Origin: Clostridia bacterium
GTDB lineage: Bacteria; Bacillota_A; Clostridia; Oscillospirales; Acutalibacteraceae
Length of the DNA: 64,000 nt
Assembly (NCBI GenBank): GCA_017456015.1
Contig: JAFTLL010000004.1
Location: 322,755 to 386,754, forward strand
Reading direction: 5' to 3'
This document shows positions 25,272-32,393 of this stretch, piece by piece (within the stretch, counting starts at the first letter, position 1; each line of letters starts with the position of its first letter). The notes below the pieces were generated by a model that saw only the letters and a program-made list of their open reading frames with translations, was not told the DNA's origin and ran no database searches. A program made the position numbers and the translations under genes.

Positions 25272-27209
25272 ATGATTCAAGTAAAGTTAAGGGACGAAGT
25301 CAAGGAATTTGAAAGCGGTATCAGCGTTGCAGAAATTACCAAGTCGATTGGCATGGGACTGTATAAAGCCGCCTGCGCGGCAAGAGTGGACGGCGAGTTT
25401 TGCGATTTGCGCACCGTCCTCGAAAAGGATTGCACGGTGGAAATACTGACCTTTGACGACGAATACGGCCGCTGGGCCTTCCGCCACACCGCGTCGCACA
25501 TTTTGGCCCAAGCGGTAAAACGCTTATATCCCCAAGTAAAACTGGCAATCGGTCCGGCAATTGATAACGGTTTTTATTATGATTTTGATTGTGACTTTTC
25601 GTTTACCGAAGAGGTGCTTGCCAAAATCGAAGCCGAGATGAAAAACATTGTGAAAGAGGATATTCCTCTGGAACGCTATGCGTTGCCGCGCGAGGAAGCC
25701 TTGGCCTATTTCAACCAAAAGCAAGAAATTTATAAGGTAGAGCTGATTGAGGATTTGCCCGAGGGCGAGGAAATCAGTTTTTATAAGCAGGGTGAGTTTA
25801 CCGATTTGTGCGCAGGTGCACATTTAATGTCGACCGGCGCGGTAAAGGCCTTTAAGCTGACCAGCGCAACCGGTGCCTATTGGCGCGGAGATTCCAAACG
25901 CAAAATGTTGACCCGCGTTTACGGCACCGCCTTCCCCAAAGCGGCACAGCTCGAAGAGCATTTAACGCAATTAGAGGAAGCCAAGAAACGCGACCATAAT
26001 AAATTAGGCCGCGAGTTGGAGATTTTCACCACCAGCGATGTCATCGGGCAGGGCCTGCCGGTTCTGTTGCCCAACGGCGCGCGGATTATCCAGCTTTTGC
26101 AACGCTTTGTTGAGGACGAGGAACAGCGCCGCGGCTGGTTGCTGACCAAAACACCCTACATGGCAAAAAGCGACTTGTATAAGATTTCGGGACACTGGGA
26201 CCATTATCAGGACGGTATGTTTGTTATGGGCAACGAAGAAACCGACGATGAGGTTTTTGCCCTGCGCCCCATGACCTGTCCCTTCCAATATCAGGCCTAT
26301 CTCAACCGCAGCCGCTCCTACCGCGACCTGCCGCTACGTTATAACGAAACCTCGACGCTCTTCCGTAACGAGGCATCGGGTGAAATGCACGGACTGATTC
26401 GGGTTCGCCAGTTTACGATTTCCGAGGGACATTTGATGTGTACTCCCGAGCAGCTGGAAGAGGAATTTAAGGGCTGTCTGGAATTGGCCATCTATATGCT
26501 GAAAACCCTGGGGCTTTATGAGGACGTTTCCTACCGCTTTTCCAAGTGGGACCCCGATGATCGTGATAAATATATCGGTACGCCCGAGCAATGGGACGAA
26601 GCCCAGGGCACAATGGAGAAAATTCTCAAACATTTGGAAATCCCCTATAAGGTCGGCGTAGGCGAGGCGGCTTTCTACGGACCGAAATTGGATATTCAAA
26701 TCCGGAATGTGCACGGTAAAGAGGATACTTTAATTACCATTCAAATCGACCAGATGCTGTCGGAAAAATTCGGTATGGAGTATGTCGATAAAGACGGCGA
26801 AAAGAAAAACCCGTATATTATTCACCGTACCTCTATCGGTTGCTACGAGCGCACCTTGGCGCTTTTAATCGAAAAATATGCCGGTGCCTTCCCGATTTGG
26901 TTGGCGCCCTTGCAGGTAAAACTTCTTCCGATTGCTGACCGCCATCATGACGCGGCCTATGAATATAAAAAGGTATTGGACGCCTGCGGTATGCGTGTAG
27001 AGGTTGACGACCGCAGTGAAAAAATCGGCTACAAAATCCGGGAAGCACAGCTTGCAAAAGTGCCCTATATGTTGGTTATCGGCGATAAAGAGGTCGAAAC
27101 CGGTGCGGTTTCGGTACGCCGCCGCGGAGAAGGGGACATCGGCGCAATGCCATTGGAGGACTTTAAAGCCCTCGCCCTTTCGGAAATTGCTTCCAAGGTC
27201 ATAAAATAA
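25272..27209 (+). CDS. thrS: Threonine-tRNA ligase
   Basis: Full-length bacterial ThrRS of 645 residues. Domains in order: TGS (about 1-60), the editing domain with HTASHILAQAVKRLYP near 72 and the DLCAGAHL zinc/editing segment near 180, the class II catalytic core with FRNEASGEMHGLIRVRQFT near 365-383 and the late motif RTSIGCYERTLALLIE, and the anticodon-binding domain (about 545-645). The ATG at 25272 follows GGAGGAACAACT. Expression is controlled by the T-box upstream. Confidence 0.97.
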   Translation: MIQVKLRDEVKEFESGISVAEITKSIGMGLYKAACAARVDGEFCDLRTVLEKDCTVEILTFDDEYGRWAFRHTASHILAQAVKRLYPQVKLAIGPAIDNGFYYDFDCDFSFTEEVLAKIEAEMKNIVKEDIPLERYALPREEALAYFNQKQEIYKVELIEDLPEGEEISFYKQGEFTDLCAGAHLMSTGAVKAFKLTSATGAYWRGDSKRKMLTRVYGTAFPKAAQLEEHLTQLEEAKKRDHNKLGRELEIFTTSDVIGQGLPVLLPNGARIIQLLQRFVEDEEQRRGWLLTKTPYMAKSDLYKISGHWDHYQDGMFVMGNEETDDEVFALRPMTCPFQYQAYLNRSRSYRDLPLRYNETSTLFRNEASGEMHGLIRVRQFTISEGHLMCTPEQLEEEFKGCLELAIYMLKTLGLYEDVSYRFSKWDPDDRDKYIGTPEQWDEAQGTMEKILKHLEIPYKVGVGEAAFYGPKLDIQIRNVHGKEDTLITIQIDQMLSEKFGMEYVDKDGEKKNPYIIHRTSIGCYERTLALLIEKYAGAFPIWLAPLQVKLLPIADRHHDAAYEYKKVLDACGMRVEVDDRSEKIGYKIREAQLAKVPYMLVIGDKEVETGAVSVRRRGEGDIGAMPLEDFKALALSEIASKVIK

Positions 27210-27243
27210 AACATCGGGCAAGGAAAAAACCTTGCCCGATGTT
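27210..27243. terminator. Bidirectional terminator between thrS and the XRE gene
   Basis: AACATCGGGCAAGG pairs with CCTTGCCCGATGTT around six A residues. The T tract is best on the minus strand (TTTATTTTA), so it mainly ends the XRE transcript, but the stem also follows thrS by one base. Confidence 0.8.
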
Positions 27244-27254
27244 ACTGTGCTCTA

Positions 27255-27503
27255 TTATTTCTTTGCTTCAAACAAAGCGTCGGTAGTTACATTTAAAATT
27301 TTTGCAATCGCATAAATTTCCTTGTCGGTGGCCATTCGAACTTGGCCTTCGAGCTTTGAATAACTTGTAGGGTTAATATCGCAGCCCATGATTTGCATTT
27401 TGGAAATAAAATCCTTTTGCTTTATGCCCTTTTCTTTTCGTATGCGCTCGATATTTTTACCCACGATATTACAATTACCGCATTCTTGTTTGCGAATTTT
27501 CAA
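27255..27503 (-). CDS. XRE-family regulator divergent from a SLOG gene
   Basis: An 82-residue protein that is essentially one helix-turn-helix domain: NIVGKNIERIRKEKGIKQKD, then a second helix pair and KLEGQVRMATDKEIYAIAKIL. The start is taken as TTG at 27503 because AGAGGTG lies six bases upstream; in-frame GTG and ATG codons further upstream have no ribosome site. The N-terminal ECGNC (about residues 6-10) could bind metal. It is divergent from the SLOG gene at 27620, and the region between holds four copies of GAATTAT or its complement, probable operators. Confidence 0.8.
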   Translation of the reverse strand: MKIRKQECGNCNIVGKNIERIRKEKGIKQKDFISKMQIMGCDINPTSYSKLEGQVRMATDKEIYAIAKILNVTTDALFEAKK

Positions 27504-27532
27504 GGTATTCACCTCTAAAATATTCCTTACAA

Positions 27533-27591
27533 GAATTATATTGGTAACTGCGTGTGACATAATTCTGCTATGGAATTATAAAAAATAATTC
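27533..27591. promoter_or_regulatory. Four GAATTAT half-sites in the XRE/SLOG divergent region
   Basis: GAATTAT occurs at 27533-27539 and 27573-27579, and its reverse complement ATAATTC at 27559-27565 and 27585-27591. The pair 27559-27579 forms an inverted repeat with a seven-base spacer. The heptamer is a likely recognition unit of the adjacent XRE protein. Confidence 0.55.
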
Positions 27592-27619
27592 CGGGTTAGA
27601 ATTGTATGGGGGTGATGAT

Positions 27620-27982
27620 TTGATAAAACGAATTGTTGTTGCAGGATGCAGGGATTATAATAACTATCCCGAAGCAAAGGCATATATTGATTTTTGTATT
27701 TCCAATATAAAGCAAGACCATACTCTGGTTTTTCTTTCGGGCAGTTGCCGGGGTGCAGATGCGCTTGGAGAACGATATGCAACCGAAAACGGATATAGCA
27801 TTGAACGGTATCCTGCCGAATGGGATAAATACGGCAGAGCGGCCGGACCGAAACGGAACCTGGAAATGGCAAAAAACTGTGATTATGTCATCTGCTTTTG
27901 GGACGGCAAAAGTCGGGGTACAAAGACCATGATAGAATATGCCAAAAGTTTAGGCAAGCCGGTCAGAATCAAACAAATATAA
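27620..27982 (+). CDS. DUF2493/YspA-like SLOG-fold protein
   Basis: A 120-residue protein starting (M)IKRIVVAGCRDYNNYPEA, the DUF2493 pattern G-x-R-x-x, with LSGSCRGADALGERYATEN near 40-58 and KNCDYVICFWDGKSRGTKTMI near 85-105. These loops form the nucleotide-ligand pocket of SLOG proteins. The TTG at 27620 is preceded by GGGGGTGATGAT. Such genes are common in phages and mobile elements and have been proposed as sensors in conflict systems; the true ligand is unknown. It ends in a strong terminator and is divergent from the XRE gene. Confidence 0.82.
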   Translation: MIKRIVVAGCRDYNNYPEAKAYIDFCISNIKQDHTLVFLSGSCRGADALGERYATENGYSIERYPAEWDKYGRAAGPKRNLEMAKNCDYVICFWDGKSRGTKTMIEYAKSLGKPVRIKQI

Positions 27983-28012
27983 AAAACACCGCTCATAGGG
28001 CGGTGTTTTTTA
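27981..28012. terminator. Convergent terminator between SLOG and S24 repressor genes
   Basis: AAAAAACACCGC pairs with GCGGTGTTTTTT around a six-base loop, with A and T runs for both directions. Confidence 0.88.
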
Positions 28013-28014
28013 TA

Positions 28015-28728
28015 TTAGTTATCAACTTCTCTGATAATCAGCTTCGGGATACCGAGGATTTGGCAACGCTCCAAATCCTCCTTTTCGATACGCTTCGGCG
28101 TATAAACCGGATTGACCGGAATCAGCCGCATCCAATCCTCTCCCGTAACATATTCGACCCGTTTCAATGTGGCACATTCATTGTCATACAAAACGGCGCC
28201 GACTTGGCCGCTGTAATCCATGGTTTTCTGCTTTAAAATCAAAACCTTATCCCCTTCCATATAAAGAGGATACATACTGTCACCGCAAACGCTCAAAACA
28301 AAATAATCCGATTGCGGACGGCCTTTCAAATAGGTCGTCGGTATATCGACCGTTTCGCCGTTCCAGTCCTCATAGGCAAAATGGTCATACCCTGCGGCAA
28401 CCTCACCAATGACGGCAAAGGTTACAAATTCGTCGGTAACGCGCGGTATGGGATAACGTGCCGGCGGTGCATTTCGCTCGGCCTTTTCCGCACCGAGCAG
28501 CCAGTCGGGATTTACGCCGAAAATATTCGCCATGGCATGGAGTGTTGTCATTTTCGGAGCCATAAGACCGTTTTGATAACGGCTGATTGTGCCGGGCGTG
28601 AGAGAAAGCTTCTCCGCCAGCGTATAAGTATTTTCCTCGGTTTCAGACAAAAGCTGTGCAAAACGTGCGGCAAACCGTTCCAGGTTGATGGATTGCTTTT
28701 TCAATTCTTTCACTTCCCCATACTTCAT
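28015..28728 (-). CDS. LexA/CI-like repressor (XRE helix-turn-helix plus S24 peptidase)
   Basis: A 237-residue phage-type repressor. The helix-turn-helix spans about residues 17-75 (TLAEKLSLTPGTISRYQNGLM) and the S24 self-cleaving domain about 110-230, with the Ala-Gly cleavage site in VIGEVAAGYD, the catalytic Ser in VCGDSMYPLYMEGD and the catalytic Lys in CATLKRVEY. All residues needed for RecA-stimulated self-cleavage are present, so it should respond to DNA damage. The ATG at 28728 is the likely start, though the ribosome site is weak. It is divergent from an ArpU-like gene over a region with four related operator-like sequences. Confidence 0.88.
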   Translation of the reverse strand: MKYGEVKELKKQSINLERFAARFAQLLSETEENTYTLAEKLSLTPGTISRYQNGLMAPKMTTLHAMANIFGVNPDWLLGAEKAERNAPPARYPIPRVTDEFVTFAVIGEVAAGYDHFAYEDWNGETVDIPTTYLKGRPQSDYFVLSVCGDSMYPLYMEGDKVLILKQKTMDYSGQVGAVLYDNECATLKRVEYVTGEDWMRLIPVNPVYTPKRIEKEDLERCQILGIPKLIIREVDN

Positions 28729-28759
28729 ATTGTTTCTATTATCTATTATAACCAAAAAA

Positions 28760-28921
28760 TTGCAAAATGCAACACATTTTTTTAGTTTTTATAAAAAATA
28801 TTGCGAAAAGCATTGACATTATCCCAAAAGTGTGCTATCTTAATATTGCAAAACGCAATAACCGGCAAAAAATAAGTTGGGCCCATAAATTTTTTTGCCA
28901 ACAATATTGCAAAACGCAATA
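28760..28921. promoter_or_regulatory. Operator array and divergent promoters of the S24 repressor switch
   Basis: TATTGCAAAACGCAATA occurs identically at 28844-28860 and 28905-28921. Related sites are TTGCAAAATGCAA (28760-28772) and TATTGCGAAAAGCATT (28799-28814). The rightward promoter TTGACA (28813-28818), 17-base spacer, TATCTT (28836-28841) is flanked by two of them. The leftward promoter has TTATAATAG near 28741-28749. The arrangement is that of a phage lysis-lysogeny switch. Confidence 0.75.
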
Positions 28922-28939
28922 AATAGGGAGGAAAAATAC

Positions 28940-29377
28940 ATGAATTGGAAAAAAGAAGCAATTGAGGATTTGAAACGGTATGTTTGCCGAAAAGAGGGTT
29001 GTCTGAATGTTGCAGACAGAATACAGACTCTAAACAGCCGGTTAAGCGGTGTGCGCGGCGCAAATACAGATGCGGTACCCAATCATGGCGGCGGCAGTAA
29101 GGTAGAGGAGTGGCGCATCAATACCATTATGGAGCGCGACCGGCTCAAAATCAATTATGCATCCTTAAAGAAACTGGTACAGCTGACCGAGCGCGGACTT
29201 GCCCAGCTAACCGATGATGAGCGCCGCGTCTTGGAGAAATTTTTTATTCACCGCGGCGGCCGGCATGTCGACGAGCTGATGGAGGAGCTGTGCTATGAAA
29301 AAACCCGTATTTACGAACTAAAAGATGAGGCGCTGTACAAATTCACCGTGGCAATGTACGGCATGATAGAATCTTAA
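28940..29377 (+). CDS. ArpU/RinA-like phage-type transcriptional regulator
   Basis: A 145-residue protein. The N-terminal half is helical and polar (MNWKKEAIEDLKRYVCRKEG); the C-terminal half, LTDDERRVLEKFFIHRGG then VDELMEELCYEKTRIYELKDEAL, resembles the sigma-factor region 4 fold of phage late regulators such as ArpU and DUF1492 proteins. AGGGAGG precedes the ATG at 28940. The gene lies under the operator array of the divergent S24 repressor. No phage structural gene is adjacent, so it is either a prophage remnant or a domesticated switch. Confidence 0.7.
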   Translation: MNWKKEAIEDLKRYVCRKEGCLNVADRIQTLNSRLSGVRGANTDAVPNHGGGSKVEEWRINTIMERDRLKINYASLKKLVQLTERGLAQLTDDERRVLEKFFIHRGGRHVDELMEELCYEKTRIYELKDEALYKFTVAMYGMIES

Positions 29378-29480
29378 CAGCGGCTAAAAAAAGAAATTCT
29401 TAAAAAGTTTACAAGAAAAGTGGAAATTCCGTCATATATTTGGTATACTGTAAAGTAAAGTAAGTAAGAGGTGAGCGTCT

Positions 29481-30056
29481 ATGAATATTTGTGTATACGG
29501 TGCGGCCAGTAATAAAATAGACCGCAAATATATTGAAGAAACCGAATACTTGGGCGAAGCCATGGCAAAAAGAGGGGACACCTTGGTGTTCGGCGGCGGC
29601 GCCGGCGGTGTTATGGGTGCGACTGCCCGCGGAATGACCCGCGGCGGCGGTAAAATTATCGGTGTTGCGCCAACCTTTTTTGTGGACGGTGTGTTATACC
29701 AAGAATGTACCGAATTTCACTCCACCGAAACCATGCGCCAGCGTAAACAAATCATGGAGGACAATGCTGACGGCTTTATCGTTGCGCCGGGCGGCATCGG
29801 TACCTTTGAGGAATTTTTTGAAATTCTGACCTTAAAGCAGTTGAACCGTCACGAAAAACCGATTGTTATTCTGAATGTCGGCGGTTATTATGATAAACTT
29901 CTTGCCTTTTTGGATTACGTCGCGGCAGAGCAGTTTATGAGCGAAAGCTGTAAGGAACTCTATCATACGGTGGAAACAGCAGACGAGGCATTGGATTATT
30001 TAGAGCATTACCAAGCCCATATGCGCTCTACCGAAGAATATAAAAATTTGAGGTAA
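29481..30056 (+). CDS. LOG family nucleoside 5'-monophosphate phosphoribohydrolase
   Basis: A 191-residue TIGR00730-type protein. It has CVYGAASNKID at the N-terminus, VFGGGAGGVMGATARG near 38-53, the MRQRKQIM segment and the signature PGGIGTFEEFFEILT near 112-126. LOG enzymes release the base from (modified) adenosine monophosphates; the bacterial substrate is often unknown. GAGGTGAGCGTCT precedes the ATG and an extended -10 TTGGTATACT lies at 29440-29449. It begins a run of four closely spaced plus-strand genes. Confidence 0.92.
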   Translation: MNICVYGAASNKIDRKYIEETEYLGEAMAKRGDTLVFGGGAGGVMGATARGMTRGGGKIIGVAPTFFVDGVLYQECTEFHSTETMRQRKQIMEDNADGFIVAPGGIGTFEEFFEILTLKQLNRHEKPIVILNVGGYYDKLLAFLDYVAAEQFMSESCKELYHTVETADEALDYLEHYQAHMRSTEEYKNLR

Positions 30057-30063
30057 TTGCGGC

Positions 30064-30738
30064 GTGCGAATGCGGAAAAAGAAAAATTTAGAGGACAGGT
30101 TAGCGGTTTGTGCGCCTGTCCTTCTGTCACCTGTATGCGAGGAAAGGCATTATGAAAAAGCGGCGGCCGGACAAGCCTATATCGATATGGCCGCCCTGTT
30201 CGGTACCGAACAGCCGATAGATTTGGAAATCGGTTGCGGCAAGGGCGGCTTTGCCTGTGCGCTGGCCGCAAAGGAACCGAACACACCGATTTTAGCGGTG
30301 GAAAAATGCGCTAATGTGTTGGTTGCCGGTTGCGAACGCGCGATGAAGGAAGAAATTCCAAACCTTCGCTTTTTGCAATGTGGTGCCGAACTCTTGACAC
30401 GGTATTTGCGTCCCGCTTCGGTGCGGCGTATCTATTTGAATTTCAGTTGCCCTTATCCGAAAAAAGCCTATGAAAACCATCGGCTGACCGGTGTGAGATT
30501 TTTGGCAAACTATAAAAAACTGCTTATTCCCGAGGGGAAAATCATTCAAAAGACTGACAACCAAGCCTTTTTTGAATATTCCCTTGAACAGTTTTCGGCT
30601 GCGGGCTTTTTGCTGCAAAATATCGCATTGGATTTGCACAACAGCCCTTTCGCGCAAGACAATATTATAACCGAGTATGAGGCAAGATTTGTTGCCGAGG
30701 GCAAACCGATTTACCGTTTGGAGGCTCTGCCGAGATGA
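30064..30738 (+). CDS. trmB: tRNA (guanine-N7-)-methyltransferase TrmB
   Basis: A 224-residue class I SAM methyltransferase making m7G46 in tRNA. The SAM loop DLEIGCGKGGFACALAAKEP lies near residues 52-71. The family segment that normally reads NFSDPWPKxRHxKRRL is NFSCPYPKKAYENHRLT here, with the conserved Asp replaced by Cys and several basic residues lost. The start is GTG at 30064, eight bases after the LOG stop, with ATG at 30070 as alternative. It overlaps the radical SAM gene by four bases (ATGA). Confidence 0.88.
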   Translation: MRMRKKKNLEDRLAVCAPVLLSPVCEERHYEKAAAGQAYIDMAALFGTEQPIDLEIGCGKGGFACALAAKEPNTPILAVEKCANVLVAGCERAMKEEIPNLRFLQCGAELLTRYLRPASVRRIYLNFSCPYPKKAYENHRLTGVRFLANYKKLLIPEGKIIQKTDNQAFFEYSLEQFSAAGFLLQNIALDLHNSPFAQDNIITEYEARFVAEGKPIYRLEALPR

Positions 30739-32393
30739 GAGGGCTGCTTTGTGCCGTCAATTCGCAATACATACACGCCTCTTTGGCGGTTTGGTATCTG
30801 AAAGCAGCCGCTGAAAACAAACCGAAAGTTGTAGAGTCCACCGTGAACCGTCCGGTGATGCAAACGGCCGCCGAGCTGATTGCAAGTAAGCCGGACTTTC
30901 TCGGTTTTTCCTGTTATATTTGGAACATTAACTATATTAAGGAACTCTGTACACAAGTAAAATCCGCCTTGCCGAAGGTTAAAATTCTGTTGGGCGGCCC
31001 CGAGGTGAGCTACCGTGCCGCCGAGGTTTTAAAGGAAATAAAAGAGGTCGACTTTGTCTGCACCGGCGAGGGGGAAATCCCCTATGCAAAACTCTACGCG
31101 GCGCTGGAAAACGGCCAAAGCCCGGAGGGAATCGAGGGCATCTACACGCGGCAATTTGCCACGGTACCGTTTTTGACAAATCTTCTGCCGCCCGACCCAT
31201 ATGGGGAGGAATATTTTTCTGCATTACAGGGCAGAATTGCCTATATCGAAAGCAGTCGCGGCTGTCCGTTCCGTTGTGCTTTTTGCCTTTCGGGGCGCTG
31301 CGGCGGTGTGCGGTTTTTTCCATTAGAGCAAACCAAAAAGCAAATGCTTTTGTTGGCCGCCTCGGGTACGAAAACCATAAAGTTTGTTGACCGTACATTC
31401 AATGCCGACCGCGCCCGCGCGCGGGAAATCTTTTCTTTTATAGGGGCGCATTACGGCAAGGAAATCCCACTGGGTGTTTGTTTCCATTTTGAGATTGCCG
31501 GAGATTTGCTCGACAAAGAAACCCTTGCGCTCTTAAAAAACCTGCCGGCCGGTGCAGTGCAATTTGAAATCGGTCTGCAAAGCTTTCATGAAGAAACCCT
31601 GCAAGCGGTGCATCGGAAAACCGATACAGCGCGCTTGTGCGCCAATATTCGAGCACTAATGGAAATGGGCAATATCCATGTCCACATTGATTTGATTGCC
31701 GGTCTGCCGCAGGAGGATATCGAAACCTTTGCAAACAGCTTCAACATGGGGTATTCCCTGCAACCCCACCGCCTGCAATTTGGTTTTTTAAAGCTTTTGC
31801 ACGGTGCGGATATGCGCGAGCAACCGCAGGAGTACCCCTGCGAGTACAATCCGGCACCGCCCTATGAGGTTTTATCTACACCCTGGCTGAGCGAACAGGA
31901 TTTGAGTACATTACATAAAATAGAGCAGATTTTTGACCGTATGCACAACAGCGGCCGCTTCCGGCGAACCGAGGCCTATCTGCTTTTGGCGCTGGGCTGT
32001 ACGCCCTTTGCGATTTTTGCAGAGCTGTCATCCTATCCGCCAGAGCGTTTTGCCACACCGGACAAGCTGACCGAATTACTTATGTCGGTTTTCTCTAACC
32101 GTGCCGACCCGATGCGTTTGCGTGATTGCCTGGTTTGTGACCGCATGGCAACCAACCAAAACCGCCGGTTGCCGTCGGTTCTGCGGATTGAGGATAAACG
32201 GCTCAAAAAACTGCGTGCAAAATATAAGAATGCCGCAACCGATGTGGCTTGGCTTTATGCCGAACAAAGGGCGGTTTGTGTGGATTATACCGAGCGCAAT
32301 CGGGTGACGGGTGAATACCCGTTGCACACCTTTGTGCCGGAGGATATAGAAAGCAATGGAAAGGTGAATACAGATGAGAAAAAAACAATTTAA
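30735..32393 (+). CDS. B12-binding radical SAM protein (DUF4080 type)
   Basis: A 552-residue protein with an N-terminal cobalamin-binding-like domain (about 1-140, including DFLGFSCYIWNINY and LLGGPEVSYRA), the radical SAM core with the cluster motif CPFRCAFC near 177-184 and FVDRTFNADRARAREIF near 217, and a C-terminal DUF4080-type region of about 200 residues. The substrate of this family is not known to me. Translation is coupled to trmB by an ATGA overlap, and the 3' end overlaps htpG by 20 bases. Confidence 0.88.
   Translation: MRGLLCAVNSQYIHASLAVWYLKAAAENKPKVVESTVNRPVMQTAAELIASKPDFLGFSCYIWNINYIKELCTQVKSALPKVKILLGGPEVSYRAAEVLKEIKEVDFVCTGEGEIPYAKLYAALENGQSPEGIEGIYTRQFATVPFLTNLLPPDPYGEEYFSALQGRIAYIESSRGCPFRCAFCLSGRCGGVRFFPLEQTKKQMLLLAASGTKTIKFVDRTFNADRARAREIFSFIGAHYGKEIPLGVCFHFEIAGDLLDKETLALLKNLPAGAVQFEIGLQSFHEETLQAVHRKTDTARLCANIRALMEMGNIHVHIDLIAGLPQEDIETFANSFNMGYSLQPHRLQFGFLKLLHGADMREQPQEYPCEYNPAPPYEVLSTPWLSEQDLSTLHKIEQIFDRMHNSGRFRRTEAYLLLALGCTPFAIFAELSSYPPERFATPDKLTELLMSVFSNRADPMRLRDCLVCDRMATNQNRRLPSVLRIEDKRLKKLRAKYKNAATDVAWLYAEQRAVCVDYTERNRVTGEYPLHTFVPEDIESNGKVNTDEKKTI

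Noticed and set aside
28844..28921. Two identical 17-base repeats considered as a minimal CRISPR
   Set aside because: Only two exact copies, palindromic, with related half-matches around a promoter; they are operators. No cas genes are present.
27255..29377. An intact prophage
   Set aside because: Only regulators and a SLOG gene are present; no integrase, terminase, capsid or lysis gene and no attachment-site repeats were seen.
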